Shown in pieces: positions 36,984-44,518 of a stretch of DNA of 64,000 bases; the stretch's first letter is position 1, and each line of letters opens with the position of its first letter. Source of the stretch: Eubacteriaceae bacterium ES3. GTDB lineage: Bacteria; Bacillota; Clostridia; Eubacteriales; Eubacteriaceae. The translations under genes and the position numbers were made by a program. The stretch covers positions 2,412,680-2,476,679 of the forward strand of contig CP130741.1 in assembly GCA_030586155.1 (NCBI GenBank), in the 5' to 3' direction. The notes under the pieces were generated by a model that did no database searches, was not told the DNA's origin, and saw nothing but the letters and a program-made list of their open reading frames with translations.

Positions 36984-37048
36984 CGAAGTTTTGAAATTAA
37001 CTTTATGTTTTCCTTAAATATCTGGTAATTTTAACACTCTTTATTGAC

Positions 37049-38626
37049 TTATACAAAGCTCAATGTTCCGATATAAGAACCTGCTGCATTTCCAGAGAAG
37101 CTACAGCTTGAATCTACTGTTACACCACTAATGGTTGATGAAGAACCCATTGTTAAGCCATATCTCTGAGTTGCTACTGACTGATTATCGATAAACTGTA
37201 CATTTCTGAAAGCAATATCTGTCATAACCCCAGTCGAATCATAACTGTCGATTCTTACACCATCCATCGTTGCCGGAGAACCTTGACTGCTGTTTGAAAT
37301 GACACTGTCTTCAAACACGATATTCTGAACGCCAGAGCTTTGTCTTGAAGTTACCATTGATACGCCGCGCGACCTGTTGTTGGTAATGGTCATATTAGTA
37401 AATGATGCATTTGTAAGGTTTCTCGGAATATCAATTCCATAACTGTTGTTTGAAATCACGACACTGTCTGCACTTACATCATTGGCAGTATCCAGTTTTA
37501 AACCGACTTCGTTGTTGTCACTTATTTCACTGTTGCTGATTTCAACGCCCTGAACAGTTCCGTTTGTTCCCAGTAACTGAATTCCCATACCCATATTATT
37601 ATTAGTCTGTACATTGATGATTGTTATTTGTGAAGCTGACTGACCGCCGTTTGGTTCGATATCAATTCCGGCCTGTGGTGCTGTTCCATTTGTGTTACTG
37701 AAAACACTGTTGCTGACAGCTACATTGCTGGCGTTTGTAATTGACATTCCCTGTCTTCGGTTATTATCACTGACTACATTATCAACCGTTACTGCGCTTA
37801 CCGCCGGAGTACCACCCAGGTAAATGCCATCTCCCCAACAGTCAGTAATTGTCATATTGCTGATATCAATTCCACTGGCACCATCCAGAATGGTTACGCC
37901 CATTCCCCAGGCACCGGTTGTTCCTAAATGACCGTATCTTTCACCGACAATACTTCCACCAGCGATTGTGATATTATTCTGACCACTGATGCGGATTACT
38001 GCATTTGTCGAATTTGAGCTTGGAATGGCTTTTAATACTGCGTTTTCAGCAAGTGTTATGGTTTGTCCTGAGTTTGGTTCTAATGATGTGTTGACATCAA
38101 TCATGTAGGTTCCGTCGGGAATATAAACGGCTGAGTTGGCATTAAGTGCCGCCTGGATTGCCGATGTGTCATTCGTTACGCCATCACCTTTAGCCCCAAA
38201 ATCCAATACACTGACGCCACTTCCTGTATCAACTGGTTCACTCTGTTCCGGCACTGTCTCTTCCGGTGTTGTTTCATCCACTACTGGTTCTTCCACTACT
38301 ATTTCTTCCGGTGTTGTTTCATCCACTACCGGTTCTTCGACTACTACTTCTTCCGGTGTTGTTTCATCCACTACCGGTTCTTCGACTACTGCTTCTTCCG
38401 GTGTTGTTTCATCCACTGCTGGTTCTTCTACAGCTGATTCCTCAGGTGTTGTAGTTTCTTCTGGGGAAGCTGTTTCTTCTTCCTCTACCGGATTCCAAAT
38501 TTCATGCCATTTCGTAGGATTCCAGATCTTACTCCAATCCCATCTATCCCATCTTGACTTCGCCTGTACTGGCGAAGCACTAAATAACATCACTGCAACC
38601 AATAAAAGTGCCGATAGCTTTTTCAT
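37049..38626 (-). CDS. Secreted right-handed beta-helix protein 1
   Basis: Secreted protein of 525 residues. The signal peptide (about 1-22, ending PVQA) is followed by an acidic Pro/Glu/Thr linker (about 45-165) containing four 15-residue repeats of the type VVDETTPEEVVVEEP, then a Pectate_lyase_3-type parallel beta-helix (about 170-525: VSVLDFGAKGDGVTNDTSA, ISNMTITDCWGDGIYLGG). No sortase motif or ChW repeat is seen. The beta-helix is almost identical to those at 40157 and 42268. It may cleave or bind the exopolysaccharide; catalytic residues cannot be assigned. The ATG lies 15 bases from a GEMM-I riboswitch, with AAGGAG in between. Confidence 0.88.
   Translation of the reverse strand: MKKLSALLLVAVMLFSASPVQAKSRWDRWDWSKIWNPTKWHEIWNPVEEEETASPEETTTPEESAVEEPAVDETTPEEAVVEEPVVDETTPEEVVVEEPVVDETTPEEIVVEEPVVDETTPEETVPEQSEPVDTGSGVSVLDFGAKGDGVTNDTSAIQAALNANSAVYIPDGTYMIDVNTSLEPNSGQTITLAENAVLKAIPSSNSTNAVIRISGQNNITIAGGSIVGERYGHLGTTGAWGMGVTILDGASGIDISNMTITDCWGDGIYLGGTPAVSAVTVDNVVSDNNRRQGMSITNASNVAVSNSVFSNTNGTAPQAGIDIEPNGGQSASQITIINVQTNNNMGMGIQLLGTNGTVQGVEISNSEISDNNEVGLKLDTANDVSADSVVISNNSYGIDIPRNLTNASFTNMTITNNRSRGVSMVTSRQSSGVQNIVFEDSVISNSSQGSPATMDGVRIDSYDSTGVMTDIAFRNVQFIDNQSVATQRYGLTMGSSSTISGVTVDSSCSFSGNAAGSYIGTLSFV
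38261..38440 (-). repeat. Four 45-bp tandem repeats in beta-helix gene 1
   Basis: Units begin at 38261, 38306, 38351 and 38396 (motif TTCCGGTGTTG on the plus strand) with a constant 45-bp period, coding 15 residues each in the acidic linker. The unit is in frame, so copy-number change by slippage would alter linker length without breaking the gene. Confidence 0.9.
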
Positions 38627-38640
38627 TTTTTACTCCTTTT

Positions 38641-38710
38641 CGGTAGCCGGCTGCCATTTTACAGGCCCATGGCTTTGCGTCCCGGTCTTTCGCCCGGTTT
38701 GCCATTATCG
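38641..38710 (-). ncRNA. GEMM-I (cyclic di-GMP-I) riboswitch, copy A
   Basis: Minus-strand sequence has the GEMM-I core: GCAAACC, a GAAA-capped hairpin, GGGACGCAAAGCC, GGGCCT, and TGGCAGCCGGCTACC at the 3' end. It lies directly upstream of the ribosome site and ATG of beta-helix gene 1. No terminator is visible between aptamer and gene, so translational control is likely. The base two 5' of the conserved CAAACC (Vc2 position 20 by my alignment) is G (38703), as expected for c-di-GMP binding. Confidence 0.92.
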
Positions 38711-38762
38711 TGGAATAATCACACACGACATATTAAAAAATTCACAATAAAAAACTTCCTTT

Positions 38763-38833
38763 CGGTGACTGGCTGCCATTTTACAGGCCCTCTAGTTTTG
38801 CGTCCCAACCTTTCGACTGGTTTGCTATTATCG
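38763..38833 (-). ncRNA. GEMM-I riboswitch, copy B (tandem, distal)
   Basis: Second aptamer, 52 bases upstream of copy A on the same predicted transcript. The core elements GCAAACC, GAAA loop, GGGACGCAAAAC, GGGCCT and TGGCAGCC are kept, with compensating changes in the first hairpin (CCAGTC instead of CCGGGC). The ligand-discriminating base is A (38826), unlike copy A. Confidence 0.88.
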
Positions 38834-38856
38834 TTGAAAGTTTACTTCTTGACGTA

Positions 38857-38885
38857 ACTATATCATCTGACAATCGCGGCGTCAA
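38857..38885 (-). promoter_or_regulatory. Promoter of riboswitch array / beta-helix gene 1
   Basis: Minus-strand TTGACG (38880-38885), 17-base spacer, TATAGT (38857-38862), about 17 bases upstream of where copy B begins. The matching promoter before gene 3 at 44109-44137 has the same layout. Confidence 0.82.
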
Positions 38886-39025
38886 CATTTTTATCTATTT
38901 TTGTTCTTTTTCTTTTTTTAAACCAATATATGTTGTTTATATCTCTACTATGTTTATAATTTGTGGTTTTTAAACCTTTTCAATGCATTCAATTGCCGAC
39001 TATTCTCCCCCTGTTGAGCTTCAAA

Positions 39026-39871
39026 TCATTGTTCCCGATATCGCTGTTTATTAACCGCGGATTTAAAATCCCAGTCTTTAAATAGCTCGCTCCAGTCACA
39101 TTCATAACAAGGTGAATTAAGACATTTTTTCATCTCATCTATATGTTCCTCCCGACAAATCTGCGTTGATCCATATCGTCTCAAATTCTCAGTGGGCCAC
39201 ATACCTAAATCCATTATCCTAAAATTCAGTTCTTTTAATCTAAGTGCCAGTGCAGTCATGGCTATTTTCGAACCGCAATCCTTGCGGGTAAACATTGATT
39301 CATTGTAAAAACAAGCCCCAACTATAACGCCAAACAAACCTCCAATCAGCTGGTCATCCTGCCACACTTCAACAGAGTGGGCCTTACCCATCTCGAATAG
39401 CTTAACGGCAGCTTCTTTTCTTTTATTTGTTATCCATGTTGGCCCTTTTCTGTTTTCAGAGCAGGCATTGACAACTTCAAAATAGGCTCTATCTGCAGTG
39501 ATTCGAAAATTATCGTTCTTAATAAATTTACAAACCGTTCTTCTGATGTGTAAATCCTCAAGAAATAAAACACAATAGGTATCCGTCGTCCACCATAACA
39601 GCGGCTGACCTTCGTAGGACAAAGGATAAATCCCGTTTTTATATGCTAAAATGATTCGTTCCGGGGAGAAATCACCACCAAATGCTAACAATTTACCATT
39701 TGGGCCCATTTTAAATTTCTCATTTGCCGCTTCATGGGGCGGAAAATACAGCTCTTCTGTTAATTGATATACTTTTTTTCGATATCTTAGATGCCGAGAA
39801 TAAAATGTATTCAAATTTCCTTTGAAATATTTTTTATCAATCTTAGAAATTTCTGAAATTAATTTTCCCAT
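39026..39871 (-). CDS. Aat-like aminoacyl-tRNA transferase, copy 3
   Basis: Leucyl/phenylalanyl-tRNA transferase homologue of 281 residues, inserted between beta-helix genes 1 and 2. It has GKLLAFGGDFSPERIILAYK near 60, QPLLWWTTDTYCVLF near 85, CSENRKGPTWITNKRKEA near 130, HSVEVWQDDQLIGGLFGVIV near 160 and NESMFTRKDCGSKIAM near 185. It is very close to broken copy 2, so one probably arose from the other. Acceptor unknown; location again ties the family to the polysaccharide locus. Upstream, 39872-40056 is AT-rich with no gene. Confidence 0.83.
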   Translation of the reverse strand: MGKLISEISKIDKKYFKGNLNTFYSRHLRYRKKVYQLTEELYFPPHEAANEKFKMGPNGKLLAFGGDFSPERIILAYKNGIYPLSYEGQPLLWWTTDTYCVLFLEDLHIRRTVCKFIKNDNFRITADRAYFEVVNACSENRKGPTWITNKRKEAAVKLFEMGKAHSVEVWQDDQLIGGLFGVIVGACFYNESMFTRKDCGSKIAMTALALRLKELNFRIMDLGMWPTENLRRYGSTQICREEHIDEMKKCLNSPCYECDWSELFKDWDFKSAVNKQRYREQ

Positions 39872-40056
39872 TTTTATCCCCCCAGCTTAAAATTTATACA
39901 ATCTGACTCACTTTATCGCAGTTAACCAAATTCATATCTATTATTAAATACCCCATTATTTCCTTACTATAGCATTTATCAATAATAAAATTATATTTAG
40001 ACGCATTCTTTGCGAGCCTTTCAGAGCGTTTATATCTTCATTCTAATTTTAAACAA

Positions 40057-40098
40057 CAAAAGGGGTGCCAATTCATTCGATTGACAGCCCTTTTTTTT
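40057..40098 (-). terminator. Terminator after beta-helix gene 2
   Basis: Imperfect stem GGGGTGCCAAT with ATTGACAGCCC (two mismatches), T-rich on both sides (T8 at 40091-40098 on plus; TTTTGTTGTTT on minus). Related to the hairpins at 36951 and 42171. Confidence 0.65.
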
Positions 40099-40156
40099 TA
40101 GCTATTAATTTTGTTTACTCCTTTAATATGAGGAGATACTGACACGCTTTATTGAC

Positions 40157-41986
40157 TTATACAAAACTCAATGCTCCAATATAAGATCCTGCTGCGTTAC
40201 CTGCAAAACTGCAGCTTGAATCAACTGTTACACCGCTAATGGTTGATGAAGAACCCATTGTTAAACCATACCTCTGAGTTGCTACTGACTGATTATCGAC
40301 AAATTTTACATTTTTAAAGGCTATATTAGACATAACACCAGTCGAATCATAACTGTCAATTCTTACACCATCCATCGTTGCCGGAGAACCTTGACTGCTG
40401 TTTGAAATAACACTGTCTCTAAATACAATGTTTTGAACGCCAGAGCTTTGTCTTGAAGTTACCATTGATACGCCGCGTGACCTGTTGTTGGTGATGGTCA
40501 TATTAGAAAATGATGCATTTATCAGATTTCTCGGAATATCAATTCCATAACTGTTGTTTGAAATCTCGACATAATCAGCACTTACATCACTGGCAGTATC
40601 CAGTTTTAAACCGACTTCGTTGTTGTCACTTAACCTACTATTGATAATGTCGACTCCCTGAACACTTCCGTTTGTTCCCAGTAGCTGAATTCCCATACCT
40701 TTATTGTTATAAGACTGTACATTGATGATTGTTATTTGTGAAGCTGACTGACCGCCGTTTGGTTCGATATCAATTCCAGCCTGTGGTGCTGTTCCATTGG
40801 TGTTACTGAAAACACTGTTGCTGACAGTTACATTACTGGCGTTTGTAATTGACATTCCCTGTCTCCGGTTATTATCACTGACTACATTATCAACCGTTAC
40901 TGCGCTTACCGCCGGAGTACCACCCAGGTAAATGCCATCTCCCCAACAGTCAGTAATTGTCATATTGCTGATATCAATTCCACTGGCACCATCCAGAATG
41001 GTTACGCCCATTCCCCAGGCACCGGTTGTTCCAAAGTGACCGTATCTTTCACCGACAATACTTCCACCTGTGATTGTAATATTATTCTGACCACTGATGC
41101 GGATTACTGCATTTGTCGAATTTGAGCTTGGAATGGCTTTTAATACTGCATTTTCAGCAAGCGTAATGGTTTGTCCTGATTGAGGTTTTAACGAGGTGTT
41201 GACATCAATCATGTAGGTTCCGTCGGGTATGTAAACGGCTGAGTTGGCATTAAGTGCCGCCTGGATTGCTGATGTGTCATTCGCTACGCCATCACCTTTA
41301 GCTCCAAAATCCAATACACTGACGCCGCTTCCTGTATCAACTGGTTCACTCTGTTCTGGTACTGTCTCTTCCGGTATTGTTTCTTCTTGTGTCTGGTCAG
41401 TTGACACATTTGTCGAACCGCTATTTCCTAAATTATCACTAGCTGCAGCTTTTTCTTCAATTACAACTTCAATCGCTTCCAGACGCAAGCCTTTTCCTTC
41501 TGATCCAGCCATGGCACCATCATATACCCAGCCTTGCTCCCAACCTTCATTCTGGATGTGAGTACGATATTTTACTGAGTAATTCTGAGCTTCTTGTCCA
41601 GTCAAACGGATTTCAATACCTTCCAGTCTTAGGCCCTGGCCTTCCGAACCTGAAAAATCTCCATTTGAAGCAAATTCTTCTTCCCAACCAATGTTCTGGA
41701 TATGAGTGCGGTATTCAATTCCCAGATCTCCGGGAACATCACCTGTCAGTTTAATTTCAATGCCTTCCAATCGCAGGCCTTTTCCTTCTGAACCGGAAAG
41801 ATCGCCATCATTGACAAAGCCCTGAGCCCATCCTTCGTTCTGAATATGAGTTCGATAAGATACCCCAAAATCGGTTACTTGAGCTGCTGCCACTTTCTCC
41901 ATCGGCATTGAAAGATTTAGAAAACTGATCATCAAAAATAAAAGACTTAAAAATCCTGCATTAACTTTACTATATTGTTTTAACAT
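40157..41986 (-). CDS. Secreted ChW-repeat beta-helix protein 2
   Basis: Secreted protein of 609 residues. After a signal peptide (about 1-35) come three ChW repeats (about 42-80, 90-128, 138-176), each with YRTHIQN.GW and SEG.GLRLE.IE, then a short Thr/Glu linker and the Pectate_lyase_3 beta-helix (about 240-609) nearly identical to proteins 1 and 3. The ChW repeats replace the acidic repeat linker of the paralogues, so the same beta-helix is presented through a different anchor. One intact GEMM-I aptamer precedes the gene, followed upstream by a degenerate second one. Confidence 0.9.
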   Translation of the reverse strand: MLKQYSKVNAGFLSLLFLMISFLNLSMPMEKVAAAQVTDFGVSYRTHIQNEGWAQGFVNDGDLSGSEGKGLRLEGIEIKLTGDVPGDLGIEYRTHIQNIGWEEEFASNGDFSGSEGQGLRLEGIEIRLTGQEAQNYSVKYRTHIQNEGWEQGWVYDGAMAGSEGKGLRLEAIEVVIEEKAAASDNLGNSGSTNVSTDQTQEETIPEETVPEQSEPVDTGSGVSVLDFGAKGDGVANDTSAIQAALNANSAVYIPDGTYMIDVNTSLKPQSGQTITLAENAVLKAIPSSNSTNAVIRISGQNNITITGGSIVGERYGHFGTTGAWGMGVTILDGASGIDISNMTITDCWGDGIYLGGTPAVSAVTVDNVVSDNNRRQGMSITNASNVTVSNSVFSNTNGTAPQAGIDIEPNGGQSASQITIINVQSYNNKGMGIQLLGTNGSVQGVDIINSRLSDNNEVGLKLDTASDVSADYVEISNNSYGIDIPRNLINASFSNMTITNNRSRGVSMVTSRQSSGVQNIVFRDSVISNSSQGSPATMDGVRIDSYDSTGVMSNIAFKNVKFVDNQSVATQRYGLTMGSSSTISGVTVDSSCSFAGNAAGSYIGALSFV

Positions 41987-41997
41987 CCTTATCCTTT

Positions 41998-42067
41998 CGG
42001 TAGCCGGCTGCCATCTTACAGGCCCTTGGCTTTGCGTCCCGGTCTTTCGCCCGGTTTGCTATTATCG
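41998..42067 (-). ncRNA. GEMM-I riboswitch, copy C
   Basis: All core elements are intact: GCAAACC, GAAA loop with the CCGGGC/CCGGG stem, GACGCAAAGCC, GGGCCT and TGGCAGCCGGCTACCG. It ends 11 bases before the ATG of beta-helix gene 2, with AAAGGAT in between. The discriminating base is A (42060), unlike the proximal aptamers of genes 1 and 3. Confidence 0.9.
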
Positions 42068-42122
42068 TGGAATAATTTACTCACGATGACTTAAATTTAC
42101 TATGAAAACTTTTTAAAATTAC

Positions 42123-42168
42123 AAACTGCCATCTTTCAGGCCCTATACCAATCTTTCAACTAATTTAC
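42123..42168 (-). ncRNA. Degenerate GEMM-I aptamer remnant, copy D
   Basis: Matches the distal-type aptamers at TGGCAGTTTGT, GGGCCTGAAAG and the TTGAAAGATTGG hairpin, but lacks the whole GGGACGCAAAAC segment and the conserved GCAAACC. It is presumably non-functional. It lies directly next to the terminator of gene 3, so the recombination that duplicated the unit probably ended here and removed the original promoter. Confidence 0.7.
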
Positions 42169-42170
42169 TT

Positions 42171-42206
42171 TTTAAGGGCTGTCAATTCGAATGATTGACA
42201 ACCCTT
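42171..42206 (-). terminator. Terminator after beta-helix gene 3
   Basis: 13-bp stem (42174-42186 with 42194-42206) with one G-U on the minus strand, followed by TTAAAAAG. The poor T run suggests leaky termination; readthrough could help transcribe gene 2, whose own promoter is not obvious. Confidence 0.6.
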
Positions 42207-42267
42207 AAGTTTAAAATTAAATGTATGTATCCTCTGTTATCAGGAAATGTTAACACTCTTTATTGAC

Positions 42268-43722
42268 TTATACAAAGCTCAATGTTCCGATATAAGAACC
42301 TGCTGCATTTCCAGAGAAGCTACAGCTTGAATCTACTGTTACACCACTAATGGTTGATGAAGACCCCATTGTTAAGCCATATCTCTGAGTTGCTACTGAC
42401 TGATTATCGATAAACTGTACATTTCTGAAAGCAATATCTGTCATAACGCCAGTCGAATCATAACTGTCAATTCTTACACCATCCATCGTTGCCGGAGAAC
42501 CTTGACTGCTGTTTGAAATGACACTGTCTTCAAACACGATATTCTGAACGCCAGAGCTTTGTCTTGAAGTTACCATTGATACGCCGCGTGACCTGTTGTT
42601 GGTAATGGTCATATTAGTAAATGATGCATTTGTAAGGTTTCTCGGAATATCAATTCCATAACTGTTGTTTGAAATCACGACACTGTCTGCACTTACATCA
42701 CTGGCAGTATCCAGTTTTAAACCGACTTCGTTGTTGTCACTTATTTCACTGTTGCTGATTTCAACACCCTGAACAGTTCCGTTTGTTCCCAGTAACTGAA
42801 TTCCCATACCCATATTATTATTAGTCTGTACATTGTTGATTGTTATTTCTGAAGCTGACTGACCGCCGTTTGGTTCGATATCAATTCCGGCCTGTGGTGC
42901 TGTTCCATTTGTGTTACTGAAAACACTGTTGCTGACAGCTACATTGCTGGCGTTTGTAATTGACATTCCCTGTCTTCGGTTATTATCACTGACTACATTA
43001 TCAACCGTTACTGCGCTTACCGCCGGAGTACCACCCAGGTAAATGCCATCTCCCCAACAGTCAGTAATTGTCATATTGCTGATATCAATTCCACTGGCAC
43101 CATCCAGAATGGTTACGCCCATTCCCCAGGCACCGGTTGTTCCTAAATGACCGTATCTTTCACCGACAATACTTCCACCAGCGATTGTGATATTATTCTG
43201 ACCACTGATGCGGATTACTGCATTTGTCGAATTTGAGCTTGGAATGGCTTTTAATACTGCGTTTTCAGCAAGTGTTATGGTTTGTCCTGAGTTTGGTTCT
43301 AATGATGTGTTGACATCAATCATGTAGGTTCCGTCGGGAATATAAACGGCTGAGTTGGCATTAAGTGCCGCCTGGATTGCCGATGTGTCATTCGTTACGC
43401 CATCACCTTTAGCCCCAAAATCCAATACACTGACGCCACTTCCTGTATCAACTGGTTCACTCTGTTCCGGCACTGTCTCTTCCGGTGTTGTTTCATCCAC
43501 TACTGGTTCTTCCACTACTATTTCTTCCGGTGTTGTTACATCCACTACCGGTTCTTCGACTACCGGATCTTCCACTACCGGTTCTTCGACTACTGCTTCT
43601 TCTGTTACAGTTTCCTTGGCTGGTTTATTGGGATTCCAAGTTTTATCTTTAGGTGCTGCATAAACTGATACGCTACTGAACAACATCACTACAATCACTA
43701 AAAGTGCAGATAACTTTTTCAT
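42268..43722 (-). CDS. Secreted right-handed beta-helix protein 3
   Basis: Secreted protein of 484 residues with a signal peptide (about 1-22, ending VYA), a shorter acidic linker (about 35-120) built from VVEEPVV and DVTTPEEIVVEEP units, and the Pectate_lyase_3 beta-helix (about 125-484). The beta-helix differs from protein 1 by only a few residues. The upstream region has three tandem GEMM-I aptamers and a consensus-like promoter. Function is presumed to be matrix polysaccharide modification or a structural matrix role; no catalytic residues can be named. Confidence 0.88.
   Translation of the reverse strand: MKKLSALLVIVVMLFSSVSVYAAPKDKTWNPNKPAKETVTEEAVVEEPVVEDPVVEEPVVDVTTPEEIVVEEPVVDETTPEETVPEQSEPVDTGSGVSVLDFGAKGDGVTNDTSAIQAALNANSAVYIPDGTYMIDVNTSLEPNSGQTITLAENAVLKAIPSSNSTNAVIRISGQNNITIAGGSIVGERYGHLGTTGAWGMGVTILDGASGIDISNMTITDCWGDGIYLGGTPAVSAVTVDNVVSDNNRRQGMSITNASNVAVSNSVFSNTNGTAPQAGIDIEPNGGQSASEITINNVQTNNNMGMGIQLLGTNGTVQGVEISNSEISDNNEVGLKLDTASDVSADSVVISNNSYGIDIPRNLTNASFTNMTITNNRSRGVSMVTSRQSSGVQNIVFEDSVISNSSQGSPATMDGVRIDSYDSTGVMTDIAFRNVQFIDNQSVATQRYGLTMGSSSTISGVTVDSSCSFSGNAAGSYIGTLSFV
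43480..43600 (-). repeat. 45-bp and 15-bp repeats in beta-helix gene 3
   Basis: Two copies of the same 45-bp unit as in gene 1 (starting at 43480 and 43525), then shorter imperfect 15-bp units (TCCACTACCGG, TCTTCGACTACCGG). Fewer units than gene 1, showing length change since duplication. Confidence 0.8.
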
Positions 43723-43737
43723 TTTTTTACTCCTTTT

Positions 43738-43807
43738 CGGTAGCCGGCTGCCATCTTACAGGCCCTTGGCTTTGCGTCCCGGTCTTTCGCCCGGTTTGCC
43801 ATTATCG
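43738..43807 (-). ncRNA. GEMM-I riboswitch, copy E (proximal)
   Basis: Nearly identical to copy A: GGCAAACC, GAAA loop, GGGACGCAAAGCC, GGGCCT, TGGCAGCCGGCTACCG. It ends 15 bases before the beta-helix gene 3 ATG with AAAAGGAG in between. The discriminating base is G (43800). Confidence 0.92.
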
Positions 43808-43859
43808 TGGAATAATCACACACGACATATTAAAAAATTCACAATAAAAAACTTCCTTT

Positions 43860-43930
43860 CGGTAACTGGCTGCCATTTTACAGGCCCTTTAGTTTTGCGT
43901 CCCAGCCTTTCGACTGGTTTGCTATTATCG
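43860..43930 (-). ncRNA. GEMM-I riboswitch, copy F (middle)
   Basis: Distal-type aptamer like copy B: AGCAAACC, CCAGTC hairpin with GAAA loop, GGGACGCAAAAC, GGGCCTG, TGGCAGCCAGTTACC. The discriminating base is A (43923). It is 52 bases from copy E, the same spacing as B to A. Confidence 0.9.
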
Positions 43931-43997
43931 TTGAAAGTTCACTTCAACATTATATTTAGTTTGCGGTCCGAGTATTAGAAAATCCTTCGCTTCCTTT

Positions 43998-44068
43998 CGA
44001 CAACTGGCTGCCATTTTACAGGCCCTTTAGTTTTGCGTCCCAGTCTTTCGACTGGTTTGCTTTTGTCA
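43998..44068 (-). ncRNA. GEMM-I riboswitch, copy G (first transcribed)
   Basis: Third tandem aptamer: AGCAAACC, CCAGTC hairpin with GAAA loop, GGGACGCAAAAC, GGGCCTG and TGGCAGCCAGTTGTCG. The 5' flank differs from the other copies (AAAAGC), and the discriminating base is A (44061). Confidence 0.87.
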
Positions 44069-44108
44069 ATACTTCGAATTTTATCGTTTCCGTTCGTTCC
44101 TTGACATA

Positions 44109-44137
44109 ACTATATCACCTGACAATACCCAAGTCAA
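44109..44137 (-). promoter_or_regulatory. Promoter of triple riboswitch array / beta-helix gene 3
   Basis: Minus-strand TTGACT (44132-44137), 17-base spacer, TATAGT (44109-44114), same architecture and similar sequence as the promoter before gene 1. Upstream, 44138-44518 is AT-rich and shows no gene or clear terminator. Confidence 0.82.
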
Positions 44138-44518
44138 TATTTTTATCGATTTTCGTTGTTGTTTCTTATTTTACACACATTAAATTTATTTCATCTCACA
44201 TATTGCTCTTTTGTTTAATCTTATGTGGATGTTCCAAATATTAATTTATTTTATCTCTATATATGTTAAGAAAACTTTAATTTCCTTTAGATAGCCCTTT
44301 TAAAAATCTGAATCTAAACCAGGTTATTTCAAATTTTTCGCGAATCAAGAATAATATTATTCTCTCAAATTTCCCGGACAAAAAATACAAAAAGATCATC
44401 TTAACTAAAATCATCCTCGTTTTCTGCTACCTGAGTGTCCAGAAACGAATAATTTTTTAGTAACCTAGATGACCCCGGAAATATGGAATTAAATGCTCAG
44501 CAATATCGGTTATAAGTT

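Noticed and set aside
38136-38454. Serine/threonine-rich plus-strand frames opposite the beta-helix genes.
   Set aside because: They arise from the opposite strand of the 45-bp repeats and have no start signals.
38641-44068. The repeated intergenic segments first looked like insertion-sequence ends or a CRISPR-like array.
   Set aside because: They carry the GEMM-I core (GCAAACC, GACGCAAA, GGCCT, TGGCAGCC), lie upstream of genes in one orientation and have irregular spacing with no spacers or transposase.
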